DNA from: an uncultured Clostridiaceae bacterium
Lineage (GTDB): Bacteria > Bacillota > Clostridia > TANB77 > CAG-508
Assembly: GCA_948469815.1 (NCBI GenBank)
Contig: CAOKMR010000009.1
Coordinates: forward strand, 1-49,222
Direction of reading: 5' to 3'
Length of the DNA stretch: 49,222 nt
Each line of letters opens with the position of its first letter. The stretch's first letter is position 1. This document shows, one piece after another, positions 6,783 through 15,730 of the stretch. The notes below the pieces were generated by a model. That model was not told the DNA's origin, did no database searches, and saw nothing but the letters and a program-made list of their open reading frames with translations. Both the position numbers and the translations under genes were made by a program.

Positions 6783-7223
6783 ATGGAAGGGATACAGAAT
6801 TTTTTCGGCAATAAATATATAGCAATACCAATATTATTATGGCTTGCAATACAAAGCTTTAAAGTTGCATGGGACTTAATAACTACAAAAAAATTTAATT
6901 TTAAAAGAATTTTAGGAGCAGGAGGTATGCCAAGTTCACATTCCGCAGTTGTAACATCTTTAGCCACTTTAATAGGAAAAAGTGAAGGATTTAATTCTCC
7001 AATGTTTGCTTTATCACTAATATTTGCATGTATAGTTATGTATGATGCAGCAGGTGTAAGAAGAGCAGCAGGAAAACAAGCACAACTATTAAATAAAATA
7101 ATAAATACACCAGGGCTTTCTGGGTTACAAGTTCAAGAAAAATTAGTAGAAGTATTAGGGCATACACCAACACAGGTGTTTGTAGGAGCATTAATTGGAA
7201 TAATAGCTGGAATAATCTTCTAA
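6783..7223 (+). CDS. Divergent PAP2 family (DUF212, YuiD-like) membrane protein
   Basis: The 146-residue product has several membrane helices and the family motif GAGGMPSSHSAVVTSLATLI, then MYDAAGVRRAAGKQA and a C-terminal GHTPTQVFVGALIGIIAG. This family is related in sequence to PAP2 phosphatases: the SSH and the later R resemble the PAP2 motifs. Its substrate is not established to my knowledge. GAGGAAGGAAG precedes the start, and the spacing to xseB suggests the same operon. Placement in the family is firm; a phosphatase role is inference. Confidence 0.85.
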   Translation: MEGIQNFFGNKYIAIPILLWLAIQSFKVAWDLITTKKFNFKRILGAGGMPSSHSAVVTSLATLIGKSEGFNSPMFALSLIFACIVMYDAAGVRRAAGKQAQLLNKIINTPGLSGLQVQEKLVEVLGHTPTQVFVGALIGIIAGIIF

Positions 7224-7252
7224 AAAAGCTTGAATAATATTCCAAAAAAATA

Positions 7253-7281
7253 TTGACAAAATCAATTTTTATATGTAAAAT
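7253..7281 (+). promoter_or_regulatory. SigA-type promoter for the DUF5684-like gene
   Basis: TTGACA (7253-7258), a 17-base spacer and TAAAAT (7276-7281) lie 50 bases upstream of the gene. The -35 is a perfect consensus. Confidence 0.8.
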
Positions 7282-7330
7282 TATGTCGAAGGTGATTATA
7301 AAATCACATAAAAGAAAGGGGAGACTTTAA

Positions 7331-7774
7331 ATGTCTAATCAATCATATTATTATAGTTCATCAGCAGATGTAGAAGCTGCAGCTGCAGCGCTTGGAGGAG
7401 TTTTAGCTGTATATAGTGTAATAATATTAGCTATAGCTGTTGTACAATTAATTGGTATGTGGAAAGTATTTACAAAAGCAGGAGAAGCTGGATGGAAATG
7501 CTTAATTCCAATTTACAACATAGTAATTTTATTCAAAATTTCAGGAATATCACCATGGTTAGTACTTTGCTATTTATTATCAATCATACCTTTTGTAGGA
7601 TGGATAGTAATGTTAGGATTACAAATCTATTTAGCAATTAACCTTTCAAAAGCATTTGGAATGGGAAGTGGTTTTGCTGCTGGATTATTTTTCTTAACAC
7701 CAATATTTACATGTATATTAGGTTTTGGAAAAGCAGAATACCAAGGTACACCTGCAACAGCACAAGCAGAATAA
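7331..7774 (+). CDS. DUF5684-like polytopic membrane protein
   Basis: The 147-residue protein has a short polar Tyr/Ser-rich head and an Ala-rich segment, then about four membrane helices. The motif MWKVFTKAGEAGWKCLIPIYN lies between the first and second helices, and LSKAFGMGSGFAAGLFFLTPIF near the end. The GEAGWKxLIPIYN motif is typical of the DUF5684 family, whose function is unknown. It has its own strong promoter and GAAAGGGGAG before ATG 7331, so it is probably monocistronic. The tail (GTPATAQAE) is polar and flexible. Confidence 0.75.
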   Translation: MSNQSYYYSSSADVEAAAAALGGVLAVYSVIILAIAVVQLIGMWKVFTKAGEAGWKCLIPIYNIVILFKISGISPWLVLCYLLSIIPFVGWIVMLGLQIYLAINLSKAFGMGSGFAAGLFFLTPIFTCILGFGKAEYQGTPATAQAE

Positions 7775-7858
7775 TAATTCCTAATATAATAAAGATTAAT
7801 TTACTGGCGATATGTGAATTAACACAGTGTAAATTAATTGAAATATAAGTCGAACGCC

Positions 7859-7882
7859 TGGGCAATTCTTTACGAATTGCCC
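7859..7882 (+). terminator. Terminator-like hairpin
   Basis: GGGCAATTC pairs with GAATTGCCC around a short loop and is followed by ATTTTAT. A second stem, ATTAATTTAC with GTAAATTAAT, lies just upstream in about 7795-7842, so the whole 3' region may be structured. Confidence 0.65.
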
Positions 7883-7887
7883 ATTTT

Positions 7888-8016
7888 ATAAATTGAAAGA
7901 TAATCATCCTTTCGCGTTGTTACTACTCAGTCGATTTCCATTCAACGTACAACAGTACGCCTCATGGAATATCTCCTTCGTGTGCCTAGCGAAAGAATAA
8001 TTCTTTTTCAATTTAT
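7888..8016. repeat. Long imperfect palindrome, family A copy 2
   Basis: The outer arms (7888-7915 and 7989-8016) are complementary at 24 of 28 positions. Inner arms GATTTCCAT..ACGTAC and GTACGCC..ATGGAATATC close on an AACA loop. The core shares CGTTGTT, CTCAGTCGATTTC, ATATCTCCTTCG and GCCTAGC with the copy at 1691-1904, but the arms are different sequences that are again self-complementary. No coding frame is apparent. Confidence 0.85.
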
Positions 8017-8087
8017 AGGAATAACAAAACAAAGGGAAAATTTATTATATTGTTAAAAATAATATTTTATAGAAAGAGGTAAAAAAT

Positions 8088-9749
8088 ATGACAGATATAG
8101 AAATTGCAAGAAATGCAGAATTATTAAATATAACCAAAATAGCAGAGAAGCTTGAAATTAACGAAGAAGATTTAGAAACATATGGAAAATATAAAGCAAA
8201 AATTTCAGAAAATGCATATGAAAAAGTAAAAAATAAAGAAAATGGAAAACTAATATTAGTAACAGCAATAAATCCAACACCATTAGGAGAAGGAAAAACT
8301 ACAGTATCAATTGGACTTGCAGACGGATTATCGTATATAGGAAAAAAATCAATATTAGCACTTAGAGAACCCTCACTAGGACCAGTTTTTGGAATAAAAG
8401 GAGGAGCTACAGGAGGAGGACATGTTCAAGTAGCACCAATGGAAGACATAAACTTACATTTTACAGGAGACATACATGCAATAACATCTGCAAATAATTT
8501 ATTATCAGCATTAATAGATAATCATATTTACTTTGGAAATGAACTAGGATTTAAGAAAATTCTTTGGAAAAGATGTGTAGACTTAAATGATAGACAATTA
8601 AGAAAAATTGAATGTGGTTTATCAGGAGAAAAAAATATAGTACCAAGAGAAGATGGATTTGACATAACAGTTGCATCAGAAATTATGGCAATACTATGTC
8701 TAGCAACAGATATAAATGACTTAAGAAAAAGAATTGGAAATATAATTATAGGATATAATAATGAGGACAAGCCAATATATGCAAAAGACTTAAAAGCAGA
8801 AGGAGCACTAACAGTATTATTAAAAGATGCGATAAAGCCAAACTTGGTACAAACCTTAGAACATACACCAGCATTAATACATGGAGGACCATTTGCAAAC
8901 ATTGCACATGGATGTAATTCAATAAAAGCAACAAAGCTAGCACTAAAATTAGCAGATTATACAGTAACAGAAGCAGGATTTGGTGCAGATTTAGGTGCAG
9001 AAAAATTCTTAGACATAAAATGTAGAGTAGCAGGAATAAAGCCAAATGCAGTAGTATGTGTTGCCACATTAAAAGCATTAAAATATCATGGAGGAGTATC
9101 AAAAGAAGATATAACAAAACAAAATATAGAAGCATTAAAAAATGGAATGGAAAATCTATTAAAACATGTAGATAACATAAAAAATAAATTTGGATTAAAT
9201 GTAATAGTAGCAATAAATAGATTTACAGATGACTCAGAAGAAGAATTAAATTTATTGCAAAACACACTAAAAGAAAAAGGAATAGAAATGAGCCTAGTTG
9301 AGGCATGGGCAAAAGGAGGAGCAGGAGCAGAAGACTTAGCCCAAAAGATAGTAAAATTATGCGAAGAAGAAAAAGAACTAAATTATATCTATAATTTAGA
9401 AGAAAGTATAGAACAAAAAGTTAAAGACATAGCATGTAAAATATATGGGGCACAAGATGTAGAATTTTCAGAAGAAGCAATAAAAAGTATAAAACAAATA
9501 AAAAATATAGGATATGCAAAATTACCAATATGTATTGCAAAAACGCAATATTCATTCTCAGATGATGCAACTAATCTAGAATGTAAAGAGCCATTTAACA
9601 TACATGTACAAGATGTTATATTAAAAGCGGGAGCAGGTTTCATAGTAATAATCACAGGAAAAATAATGACAATGCCAGGACTACCAAAAGTACCAGCCTC
9701 AGAAGCAATAGACATTGATAAAAATGGAAATATAGAAGGAATTTTCTAA
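8088..9749 (+). CDS. fhs: Formate-tetrahydrofolate ligase
   Basis: This enzyme makes 10-formyl-tetrahydrofolate from formate, ATP and tetrahydrofolate for one-carbon metabolism, and for the Wood-Ljungdahl methyl branch where present. The 553-residue product carries the P-loop [18 protein letters not shown] (about residues 62-80), [50 protein letters not shown] and a C-terminal [14 protein letters not shown]. Length is typical. GAAAGAGGT precedes the start and a terminator follows at 9760. No other folate genes are adjacent. Confidence 0.97.
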   Translation: MTDIEIARNAELLNITKIAEKLEINEEDLETYGKYKAKISENAYEKVKNKENGKLILVTAINPTPLGEGKTTVSIGLADGLSYIGKKSILALREPSLGPVFGIKGGATGGGHVQVAPMEDINLHFTGDIHAITSANNLLSALIDNHIYFGNELGFKKILWKRCVDLNDRQLRKIECGLSGEKNIVPREDGFDITVASEIMAILCLATDINDLRKRIGNIIIGYNNEDKPIYAKDLKAEGALTVLLKDAIKPNLVQTLEHTPALIHGGPFANIAHGCNSIKATKLALKLADYTVTEAGFGADLGAEKFLDIKCRVAGIKPNAVVCVATLKALKYHGGVSKEDITKQNIEALKNGMENLLKHVDNIKNKFGLNVIVAINRFTDDSEEELNLLQNTLKEKGIEMSLVEAWAKGGAGAEDLAQKIVKLCEEEKELNYIYNLEESIEQKVKDIACKIYGAQDVEFSEEAIKSIKQIKNIGYAKLPICIAKTQYSFSDDATNLECKEPFNIHVQDVILKAGAGFIVIITGKIMTMPGLPKVPASEAIDIDKNGNIEGIF

Positions 9750-9759
9750 AAAATGAATA

Positions 9760-9804
9760 AAAAAACCTTATTTGGAAAAAAATAAATCTAAATAAGGTTT
9801 TTAT
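9760..9804 (+). terminator. Terminator of fhs
   Basis: AAAAACCTTATTT pairs with AAATAAGGTTTTT around a 16-base loop. Confidence 0.85.
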
Positions 9805-9868
9805 TTATATACTATGAAAGTTTTATAAATAAGTATAGATTTAACAATAGATTAATAAACTTTCCTAA

Positions 9869-9979
9869 TATATAAAAGGCTATAATCGCTATTGCCTTTA
9901 AGATTTCCTCATTTACATTCGGAAACTTAAATCGGCAAAAGAAAAGGTGACAAAACCACTTTTCTTGTTCTAATATATA
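9869..9979 (+). repeat. 100-bp hairpin repeat, family B copy 1
   Basis: It shares TAATCGCTATTGC, TTTCCTCATTTAC and AACTTAAATCGGCAAAAG with 41607-41710, and with 23662-23770 on the other strand. It ends in a hairpin of GAAAAGGTG and CACTTTTC type. Together with the fhs terminator and the REP pair it fills the gap between fhs and sleB. Confidence 0.8.
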
Positions 9980-9998
9980 AAATTATTATGCAAATAAT

Positions 9999-10069
9999 GT
10001 AGGGGCACATTGCATGTGCCCATTAGAAAAAACGATAAAATTAAAAGGACACATGTAATGTGTCCCTAC
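9999..10069. repeat. Convergent REP-like pair before sleB
   Basis: GTAG (9999-10002) heads a hairpin with GGGCACAT and ATGTGCCC arms. The mirror unit (10047-10069) has GGACACAT and ATGTGTCC arms and ends in CTAC. The two stems differ in sequence but each is self-complementary. Confidence 0.8.
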
Positions 10070-10112
10070 AAAAAATATTATAATTTAGAATTAATATAAA
10101 AAGGAGACGGAT

Positions 10113-10790
10113 ATGAGATTAAGAAAAAGTAAATCAATAATACTTCTAATTGTATTAGTAATAACTTTAATATTAATAGTATTTGAAACAAATAGTATAG
10201 CATTATCAAGATATGGTTCAAGAGGAACAGAAGTAAGTCAAATACAAACAAAACTAAAGAGATGGGGATATTATAATGGAAATGTAGATGGAATATATGG
10301 AAGCCAAACACTAGCAGCAGTAAAGTATTTCCAAAGGTCAAATGGACTTACCGTAGATGGAATAGCAGGAACCAAAACGTTAAATGCAATGGGAATAATG
10401 AGTAGTTCATCAAGTGGAGGAGGAAGTTCAACCTCAAGCAACAATAATCTAAACCTATTAAGTAGACTAGTATATTCAGAAGCAAGAGGAGAAACATATA
10501 CAGGACAAGTAGCAGTAGCAGCGGTAGTACTAAATAGAGTAAGAAGCTCATCTTTTCCAAATACAATATCAGGAGTAATATATGAAAGAGGAGCATTTGA
10601 TGCAGTAAGTGATGGACAAATAAACTTAACACCAGACTCAACAGCAAGAAAAGCAGCACAAGACGCACTAAATGGATGGGATCCATCATATGGAGCAATA
10701 TATTACTTTAATCCAAACACAGCAACAAGTGCTTGGATATGGTCAAGACCAATGACTGTAACAATAGGAAATCATAGATTTTGTAAATAA
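10113..10790 (+). CDS. sleB: SleB-type spore cortex-lytic hydrolase
   Basis: SleB cleaves cortex peptidoglycan during germination. The 225-residue product has an N-terminal signal or anchor helix (about residues 7-28). A peptidoglycan-binding domain follows (GSRGTEVSQIQTKLKRWGYY, DGIYGSQTLAAVKYFQ), then a Ser/Gly-rich linker. The last part is a Hydrolase_2 (SleB/CwlJ) domain with LLSRLVYSEARGE, containing the catalytic Glu, VAAVVLNRVRSSSFPNTISGV and the C-terminal GNHRFCK. AAAAGGAGACGG precedes ATG 10113. Expression by a forespore sigma factor is expected from family knowledge; I see no convincing promoter. The usual ypeB partner is absent here. Confidence 0.9.
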   Translation: MRLRKSKSIILLIVLVITLILIVFETNSIALSRYGSRGTEVSQIQTKLKRWGYYNGNVDGIYGSQTLAAVKYFQRSNGLTVDGIAGTKTLNAMGIMSSSSSGGGSSTSSNNNLNLLSRLVYSEARGETYTGQVAVAAVVLNRVRSSSFPNTISGVIYERGAFDAVSDGQINLTPDSTARKAAQDALNGWDPSYGAIYYFNPNTATSAWIWSRPMTVTIGNHRFCK

Positions 10791-10814
10791 GGACACGAGT
10801 AAATCGTGTCTTTG
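10791..10814 (+). terminator. Hairpin terminator of sleB
   Basis: GGACACGA pairs with TCGTGTC and is followed by TTTGAT. Confidence 0.6.
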
Positions 10815-10853
10815 ATATTATATTCTACAACATATGGAAATTGGGACATACCT

Positions 10854-10935
10854 AAATTGGGAGTTGTTGGTATGATAAAATTTGTTAATTATAAAATATT
10901 GCATAAATGTAGGGGCATCCCTGTTACAGTTTAGG
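10854..10935. repeat. Degenerate end element with truncated REP
   Basis: AAATTGGGAGTTGTTGGT resembles the inverted end at 3205 and is followed about 55 bases later by GTAGGGGCATCCC. The second stem arm is missing, so this looks like an old, decayed copy. Confidence 0.55.
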
Positions 10936-10948
10936 TGACAAAAATATA

Positions 10949-10977
10949 TTGCAAATTTTGATGTTATATGTTATAAT
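10949..10977 (+). promoter_or_regulatory. SigA-type promoter for the DUF218-like gene
   Basis: TTGCAA, a 17-base spacer and a consensus TATAAT lie 44 bases before the start. Confidence 0.75.
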
Positions 10978-11020
10978 AAAGCAATAGTAAAAGATAAATT
11001 AATAAAAGGAGGAAGATATA

Positions 11021-12052
11021 ATGCAAAAAACATACAAACTATCACAATTAATAATTGACAATGAAGATCCAAATTATATAGATGAAGAAAGACTTAAAGC
11101 GGACAAAGATAAGAAAATAAAAGAAATTAAAAATGGAGATACAGTAACAAGACATTTGACATGGATAGATAATGCAAAGGATATAACAAGTATTAAAACT
11201 CCAGAAGGTAAAGAGTTAACTCCAGAAGAACTTTTTGACTTTGTAATAGGAAATAACATAACAGATTTAGCGAAATCCGAAAATGCAAGTGAAAATAAAG
11301 CAGATATAGCTATAGTTTTAGGAAATATTGGGTTACCAACTACTAGAGAAAGAGCAATAAAGGCATTTGAATTATATAAATTAGGACATGTTAAGAAAAT
11401 AATATTTACAGGAGGTATAGGCAAAGACAGAGATAAAAAAAATATTATGCATCCTAAATCACTAGAGGACTATATGAACAATGAATTGATAGAAGGGCAG
11501 GAATGGAATGACCGTGCAGAAGCAGATTGGGGAGCAGAAACACTTATTAAAGAACAATTTGATGAAGATTATCAAGAACATTCATCAAAATTAACAGACG
11601 AATTTCTTAAAGAAGTAGGAATAAATCCAGAAGATATTCTAACAGAAGCAATGTCAACAACCACACAAGAAAATGCAGAATTTTGTAAGAATATTTTTGA
11701 AGAAGAAGAAATAGAAACAGGTTCACAGATTAAGACAGCAATACTCGTAACAACATGTACACATGGTAGTAGGGCAACAAGACAGTTTAAGAAAGTATTT
11801 GGAGATAAAATTAAATTAACATGGTGTCCTTCTACACTGGACTTAGAACAATATGATAGTCTAAAAGCTATTTTAAATGCTCCAAAATTCAATGAAATAG
11901 CGTTTAAGCATGAATTAAAAAGAATATATTGTACTGAGCCAAAGTTAACTCAAATGCTTAGAGAAGAAATTGGACATAATAGAAATGTTTTTATTAGAGA
12001 TGAAATTGATGAACCAGAGATAGCAACAATAGATAGAGAGATGAGTAGATAA
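11021..12052 (+). CDS. DUF218/YdcF-like protein, cytoplasmic form
   Basis: The 343-residue protein lacks a signal peptide or membrane helix. A DUF218-like core begins near residue 90 (DIAIVLGNIGLPTTRERAIKAFELYKLG, KKIIFTGGIG). It resumes after an acidic insertion of about 60 residues with TTTQENAEFCKNIF and AILVTTCTHGSRATRQFKK. The last 60 residues are basic and unfamiliar. DUF218 proteins include ElyC/SanA, but soluble YdcF-like members are poorly defined biochemically. It has its own promoter and terminator. Family placement is moderate; function unknown. Confidence 0.65.
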   Translation: MQKTYKLSQLIIDNEDPNYIDEERLKADKDKKIKEIKNGDTVTRHLTWIDNAKDITSIKTPEGKELTPEELFDFVIGNNITDLAKSENASENKADIAIVLGNIGLPTTRERAIKAFELYKLGHVKKIIFTGGIGKDRDKKNIMHPKSLEDYMNNELIEGQEWNDRAEADWGAETLIKEQFDEDYQEHSSKLTDEFLKEVGINPEDILTEAMSTTTQENAEFCKNIFEEEEIETGSQIKTAILVTTCTHGSRATRQFKKVFGDKIKLTWCPSTLDLEQYDSLKAILNAPKFNEIAFKHELKRIYCTEPKLTQMLREEIGHNRNVFIRDEIDEPEIATIDREMSR

Positions 12053-12075
12053 AGTAAATAATTAAAATATAAATT

Positions 12076-12122
12076 AATTCCTTAGGAGTATATTAAACAA
12101 TCTATTATCCTAAGGAATTTTT
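12076..12122 (+). terminator. Terminator of the DUF218-like gene
   Basis: AATTCCTTAGGA and TCCTAAGGAATT form a 12-bp stem followed by TTTTTG. Confidence 0.88.
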
Positions 12123-12149
12123 GTATAAAAATATGGTTAAATATAGCCA

Positions 12150-12179
12150 TTGACTAAACATGACAAAATATGATAAAAT
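12150..12179 (+). promoter_or_regulatory. SigA-type promoter for the glycosyltransferase gene
   Basis: TTGACT (12150-12155) and TAAAAT (12174-12179) are separated by 18 bases, 44 bases before the start. Confidence 0.7.
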
Positions 12180-12222
12180 AATATTTAGTGTGAAATAAAA
12201 AATAGAAAGAAAAGGGGCAAAA

Positions 12223-13410
12223 ATGAAAATTTTATTAATAAATCATTTTCCGCTTCAAGGTTCAGGAAGTGGAGTTTATGTTGCAAATATTGCAAAAAGC
12301 TTAAAAAAAAGGGGACATGAAACTTGTATTATAACTCCTGAAAACACAAGTAATTTTTCGGATTTAAAAGATATAAAATTACATCCTGTATTTTTTAAAT
12401 ATCAAGAAAAAATTGAAGGTCAACAATCATTTAATTTTGGTTGTATTGATCCACACCCTAGAAGTAGTTTATTGTTTGGGAATATGACAGATTTACAATT
12501 AAAGCAATATGAAGAGGCTTTTAGGAAAGCAATAGAAGAAGAAATATTAGAATTCAAACCAGATGTTATACATGCTCAACATATATGGATTATATCAAAT
12601 GTAGCATTAAATTATAACATTCCAGTTGTGGTAACTTGTCATGGGTCTGACATTATGGGGTATGAAATTTGGCCTAAATTTCATAAAATAATGTATGAAG
12701 TAGCAGATAGATGTAAAAAAATAATTGCTATATCAAACAATAGTAAAGATATTGTCAATAACATCTTTAAAGAAAATAAGAAAAAAGTAGTAACTATTTT
12801 AAATGGTTATGATGAAAAAATTTTTTATAAGGAAGATTATAATAAAAAAGATATATTGAATGAATTAAAAATATATAAGAACTACGGTAAAATAGTGTGC
12901 TTTGCGGGACGATTAACAAAAAATAAAGGTATAGATTTATTATTACAAGCTGCTAAAAATTATGAAAAAGAAGATATATTAACTCTAATTGTAGGTGATG
13001 GTGAAGAACTAAAAAACTTGAAAGAACTGCAAGAAAAATTGGAATTAAAAAACATAATTTTTTTAGGAAACAAAAACCATGACACATTACGAAAAATATA
13101 TAATATTTCAGATGTATGTGTTGTACCATCAAGAAAAGAGGCATTTGGTTTAGTAGCATTAGAAGCTATTGCATGTGGCACACCTGTTGTAGCTACAAAT
13201 AAAGGAGAATTGCCTAATTTTGTAAATAACAAAGGTGGTATTTTAATAGAAGAAGAAAATATTTTAGAATTAGAGAATGCTATTTCTAAAATATTAAATA
13301 AAGATATTATATTTGATTCAAAATATCTAGCTGAATATGCCAAAACTAATTATAGGCAAGATTTATTTATAGATAAATTAATAGAGATTTATAAGGAAAG
13401 TTTACAATGA
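12223..13410 (+). CDS. Glycosyltransferase family 4 (GT-B fold)
   Basis: The 395-residue protein has the N-terminal acceptor domain signature LLINHFPLQGSGSGVYVANIAKSLKKRGHE and a TCHGSDIMGYE motif. A C-terminal nucleotide-sugar domain carries KIVCFAGRLTKNKGIDLLLQAA. The EX7E element is EAFGLVALEAIACGTPVVAT. Such enzymes transfer a sugar, often to lipids or cell-surface glycans; substrate cannot be told from sequence. AAAGGGGCAAAA precedes ATG 12223. An aldo/keto reductase and a GT2 gene follow, but no lipid carrier, flippase or polymerase genes are present, so this is not a full polysaccharide locus. Confidence 0.9.
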   Translation: MKILLINHFPLQGSGSGVYVANIAKSLKKRGHETCIITPENTSNFSDLKDIKLHPVFFKYQEKIEGQQSFNFGCIDPHPRSSLLFGNMTDLQLKQYEEAFRKAIEEEILEFKPDVIHAQHIWIISNVALNYNIPVVVTCHGSDIMGYEIWPKFHKIMYEVADRCKKIIAISNNSKDIVNNIFKENKKKVVTILNGYDEKIFYKEDYNKKDILNELKIYKNYGKIVCFAGRLTKNKGIDLLLQAAKNYEKEDILTLIVGDGEELKNLKELQEKLELKNIIFLGNKNHDTLRKIYNISDVCVVPSRKEAFGLVALEAIACGTPVVATNKGELPNFVNNKGGILIEEENILELENAISKILNKDIIFDSKYLAEYAKTNYRQDLFIDKLIEIYKESLQ

Positions 13411-13418
13411 GAATAAAA

Positions 13419-13452
13419 GGTTGAAAAATAATCGGTAACAATTGTTTCAACC
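13419..13452. repeat. Pre-RBS hairpin element, family D copy 2 (before aldo/keto reductase)
   Basis: GGTTGAAA and TTTCAACC enclose AATAATCGGTAACAATTG. CAGGTTTGTGACATAGAAAGGAATGATA follows, closely matching copy 1 before amaP. Confidence 0.75.
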
Positions 13453-13485
13453 AGGTTTGTGACATAGAAAGGAATGATATTAAAT

Positions 13486-14298
13486 ATGAATGTAAAACTA
13501 AGAAATGGAATTGAAATGCCTAAAATAGGTTTTGGTACATCATTAATAGAAGGAGAAGAATGTATAAATAATATCAAACTTGCATTACAAGCTGGATATA
13601 GACATATAGATACAGCTTCAGCTTATAAAAATGAAATTTATATAGGACAAGCAATAAAGGAGAGTAAATTACCAAGAGAAGAAATTTTTATAACAAGTAA
13701 AGTTTGGAAGGATTCTATGGGATATGAAAATACAATAAAATCATTTAATAATTCATTACAGAACCTAGGCTTAGATTATATAGATTTATTTTTAATACAT
13801 TGGCCAAGAAATAATGATGAAAAGCTAAATATAGATACATGGAAAGCATTAGAAGACTTATATAAGCAAAAAAAGGTAAGAGCAATAGGATTATCAAATT
13901 TCTTAAAACATCATTTAGAAATTATATTAAATAACTGTGAAATAATTCCAATGGTTGACCAATTAGAATTCCATCCAGGTTTAACAAGACAAGAAACATT
14001 AAATTTCTGCAAGGAAAAAAATATAGTAGTTGAAGCATGGGCACCATTAGGAAAAGGAAAAATGTTGCAAAACGAAGATTTAGTAAGAATAGCTAATAAA
14101 TATAAAAAATCAGTAGCACAAATATGTATAAAATGGTGTTTACAAAATGATGTAGTACCTTTACCTAAGACAACAAATTGGAACAGAATGTTGGAAAATA
14201 AAGATGTATTTGACTTTACAATTTCAGATCAAGACATGGAATTCATAAATAATATGGAATTTTTTGCAGGTTCTGATATGGATCCTAATAAATCATAA
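13486..14298 (+). CDS. Aldo/keto reductase
   Basis: This NAD(P)H-dependent reductase family acts on aldehydes and ketones. The 270-residue TIM-barrel protein shows GFGTSLIEGEE, the catalytic region RHIDTASAYKNE (Asp and Tyr), Lys in FITSKVWKD, His in LFLIHWPR and a cofactor-binding KSVAQICIKWCLQNDVVPLPKT segment. ATG 13486 is chosen over ATG 13474, which directly abuts AAAGGA; the former leaves 12 bases. It lies between two glycosyltransferase genes. The substrate cannot be inferred. Confidence 0.88.
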   Translation: MNVKLRNGIEMPKIGFGTSLIEGEECINNIKLALQAGYRHIDTASAYKNEIYIGQAIKESKLPREEIFITSKVWKDSMGYENTIKSFNNSLQNLGLDYIDLFLIHWPRNNDEKLNIDTWKALEDLYKQKKVRAIGLSNFLKHHLEIILNNCEIIPMVDQLEFHPGLTRQETLNFCKEKNIVVEAWAPLGKGKMLQNEDLVRIANKYKKSVAQICIKWCLQNDVVPLPKTTNWNRMLENKDVFDFTISDQDMEFINNMEFFAGSDMDPNKS

Positions 14299-14322
14299 AA
14301 TCAAATACGAAAGGATATGGAG

Positions 14323-15282
14323 ATGGATTATAAATATAAAATATCAATAATTATTCCAATCTATAATACAGAAATGTACTTAGAAGATGCTATAAATAGT
14401 GTTATTAATCAAACAATCGGTTTTGAAAATATTCAGCTAATATTAGTTAATGATGGTTCAAAAGACAATAGTGAAGAAATATGTTTAAAATATAGAAATA
14501 TTTATAATAACGTTATTTATTTAAAACAGGACAATAGAGGAGTTTCATCTGCAAGAAATAATGGATTAAAATATGTAGAAGGTAAATATGTTAATTGTAT
14601 GGATAGTGATGATAAATGGGAAAAAGACGCACTACTTAATATGTATAATTTTATGGAAAAGAACTACTTAGAAATAGATTTTGTAAGTGCCAGACTTAAG
14701 TATTTTGAAGCAAGTGAAGGTTATCACTATTTAGATTATAAGTTTGAAGAAACTAGAATTATAAATATAGAAAAAGAACCAGAAATGCTTATTTTCCATG
14801 TGAATTCAACACTATTTAAGAGTGAAATAATGAAAAATAGAGAATTTGATACAAGATTAAAAATGGAAGAAGATTGTGTATTTATTAATACTATTTTATT
14901 AGACAAACTTAAATATGGTGTTATTAGAGAAGCTTTATATAATTATAGAAAAAGAAATGCAAATAATTCAGCAGTTCAAAGTAGTAAATGGAATAAATCT
15001 TGGTATTTTGATACCCCTGAATATGCATGGAAAAAATTGATTACAGAATCTATTAGAAAGTATAATGGTGTTATTAAATATATACAATATGTTTTGATTT
15101 ATGAGCTGATAGGAAGAATTAATTGCGAATATGTTATTTTAAATTATTTAGAAATAAAAAAACATCTTGAAATAATAAGCGAAATTTCAAAGTTTATTGA
15201 CTATGATGCAATAGATACATTTAGATTACTTGACTCTTCAGAAAGAGAAATTATAAGAAAAATTAAAGAACAAGCAAAATAA
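14323..15282 (+). CDS. Glycosyltransferase family 2
   Basis: The 319-residue protein begins with the GT-A fold: SIIIPIYNTEMYLEDAINSVINQTIG, LVNDGSKDNSEEIC, NRGVSSARNNGLKYVEGKY and the metal-binding MDSDDKW (DxD). The C-terminal half is helical, with a KMEEDCVFINTILL segment typical of enzymes that act on surface glycans. ATG 14323 is preferred to ATG 14317 because AAAGGA lies 7 bases before it. The gene ends in a short hairpin and T tract (15283-15325). Substrate unknown. Its codon and base composition match the window. Confidence 0.88.
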   Translation: MDYKYKISIIIPIYNTEMYLEDAINSVINQTIGFENIQLILVNDGSKDNSEEICLKYRNIYNNVIYLKQDNRGVSSARNNGLKYVEGKYVNCMDSDDKWEKDALLNMYNFMEKNYLEIDFVSARLKYFEASEGYHYLDYKFEETRIINIEKEPEMLIFHVNSTLFKSEIMKNREFDTRLKMEEDCVFINTILLDKLKYGVIREALYNYRKRNANNSAVQSSKWNKSWYFDTPEYAWKKLITESIRKYNGVIKYIQYVLIYELIGRINCEYVILNYLEIKKHLEIISEISKFIDYDAIDTFRLLDSSEREIIRKIKEQAK

Positions 15283-15325
15283 CATAGAAAATATGTAGGT
15301 CAAAGAAGTAGCCTATGTATTTTTT
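15283..15325 (+). terminator. Probable terminator of the GT2 gene
   Basis: ACATAG near 15283 pairs with CTATGT, followed by a run of seven T. The loop is long, so confidence is moderate. Confidence 0.55.
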
Positions 15326-15370
15326 TATTTTAATGAAAATGTCATAAATAAATTGTATATGTAATAATGC

Positions 15371-15665
15371 ATAAATTGGGGGTTGTAAGGGTCATTTTAT
15401 TATATAAAATCACAATGAATAATTAATAATGAATGGTGAATGATGAATAATAAATGTAGGGGCACGGCGCACCGTGCCCAATGAAATAGGCAAAAATCAT
15501 AACATTTAACATAATAATAAATTATAGGATATATCGTTTAATATTAAAATTATATAAAATTTATAATTATCTATTTGGGCACGGTGCGCCGTGCCCCTAC
15601 ATATATTAAAAAAATTCATATAATAATTTAAAAATATAAAATCCTCCCTACAAACACAAATTTAT
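15371..15665. mobile_element. Composite repeat with inverted ends carrying a REP pair (copy 2)
   Basis: The left end (ATAAATTGGGGGTTGTA) and right end (CCCTACAAACACAAATTTAT) match those of 3205-3507 in the same direction. The inner convergent REP pair at 15456-15600 and its spacer match the other copy in the opposite direction. With the terminator and tex promoter this accounts for the 514-base gap before tex. Confidence 0.75.
15456..15600. repeat. Convergent pair of GTAG-headed REP-like hairpins
   Basis: GTAG (15456-15459) and the terminal CTAC (15597-15600) flank two 20-base hairpins with GGGCACGG and CCGTGCCC arms. The spacer contains GGCAAAAATCATAACATTTA, the reverse complement of the corresponding part of 3290-3431. 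Confidence 0.85.
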
Positions 15666-15730
15666 ATATCTGATAGAGGTAAACTCTAACCAGAAATTCC
15701 TAAAATTCGTTTTTTTAGCTATAAAAAATC

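Noticed and set aside
11021-15282. Capsule or polysaccharide biosynthesis island
   Set aside because: Only two glycosyltransferases occur, with separate promoters and no polymerase, flippase or sugar-nucleotide genes.
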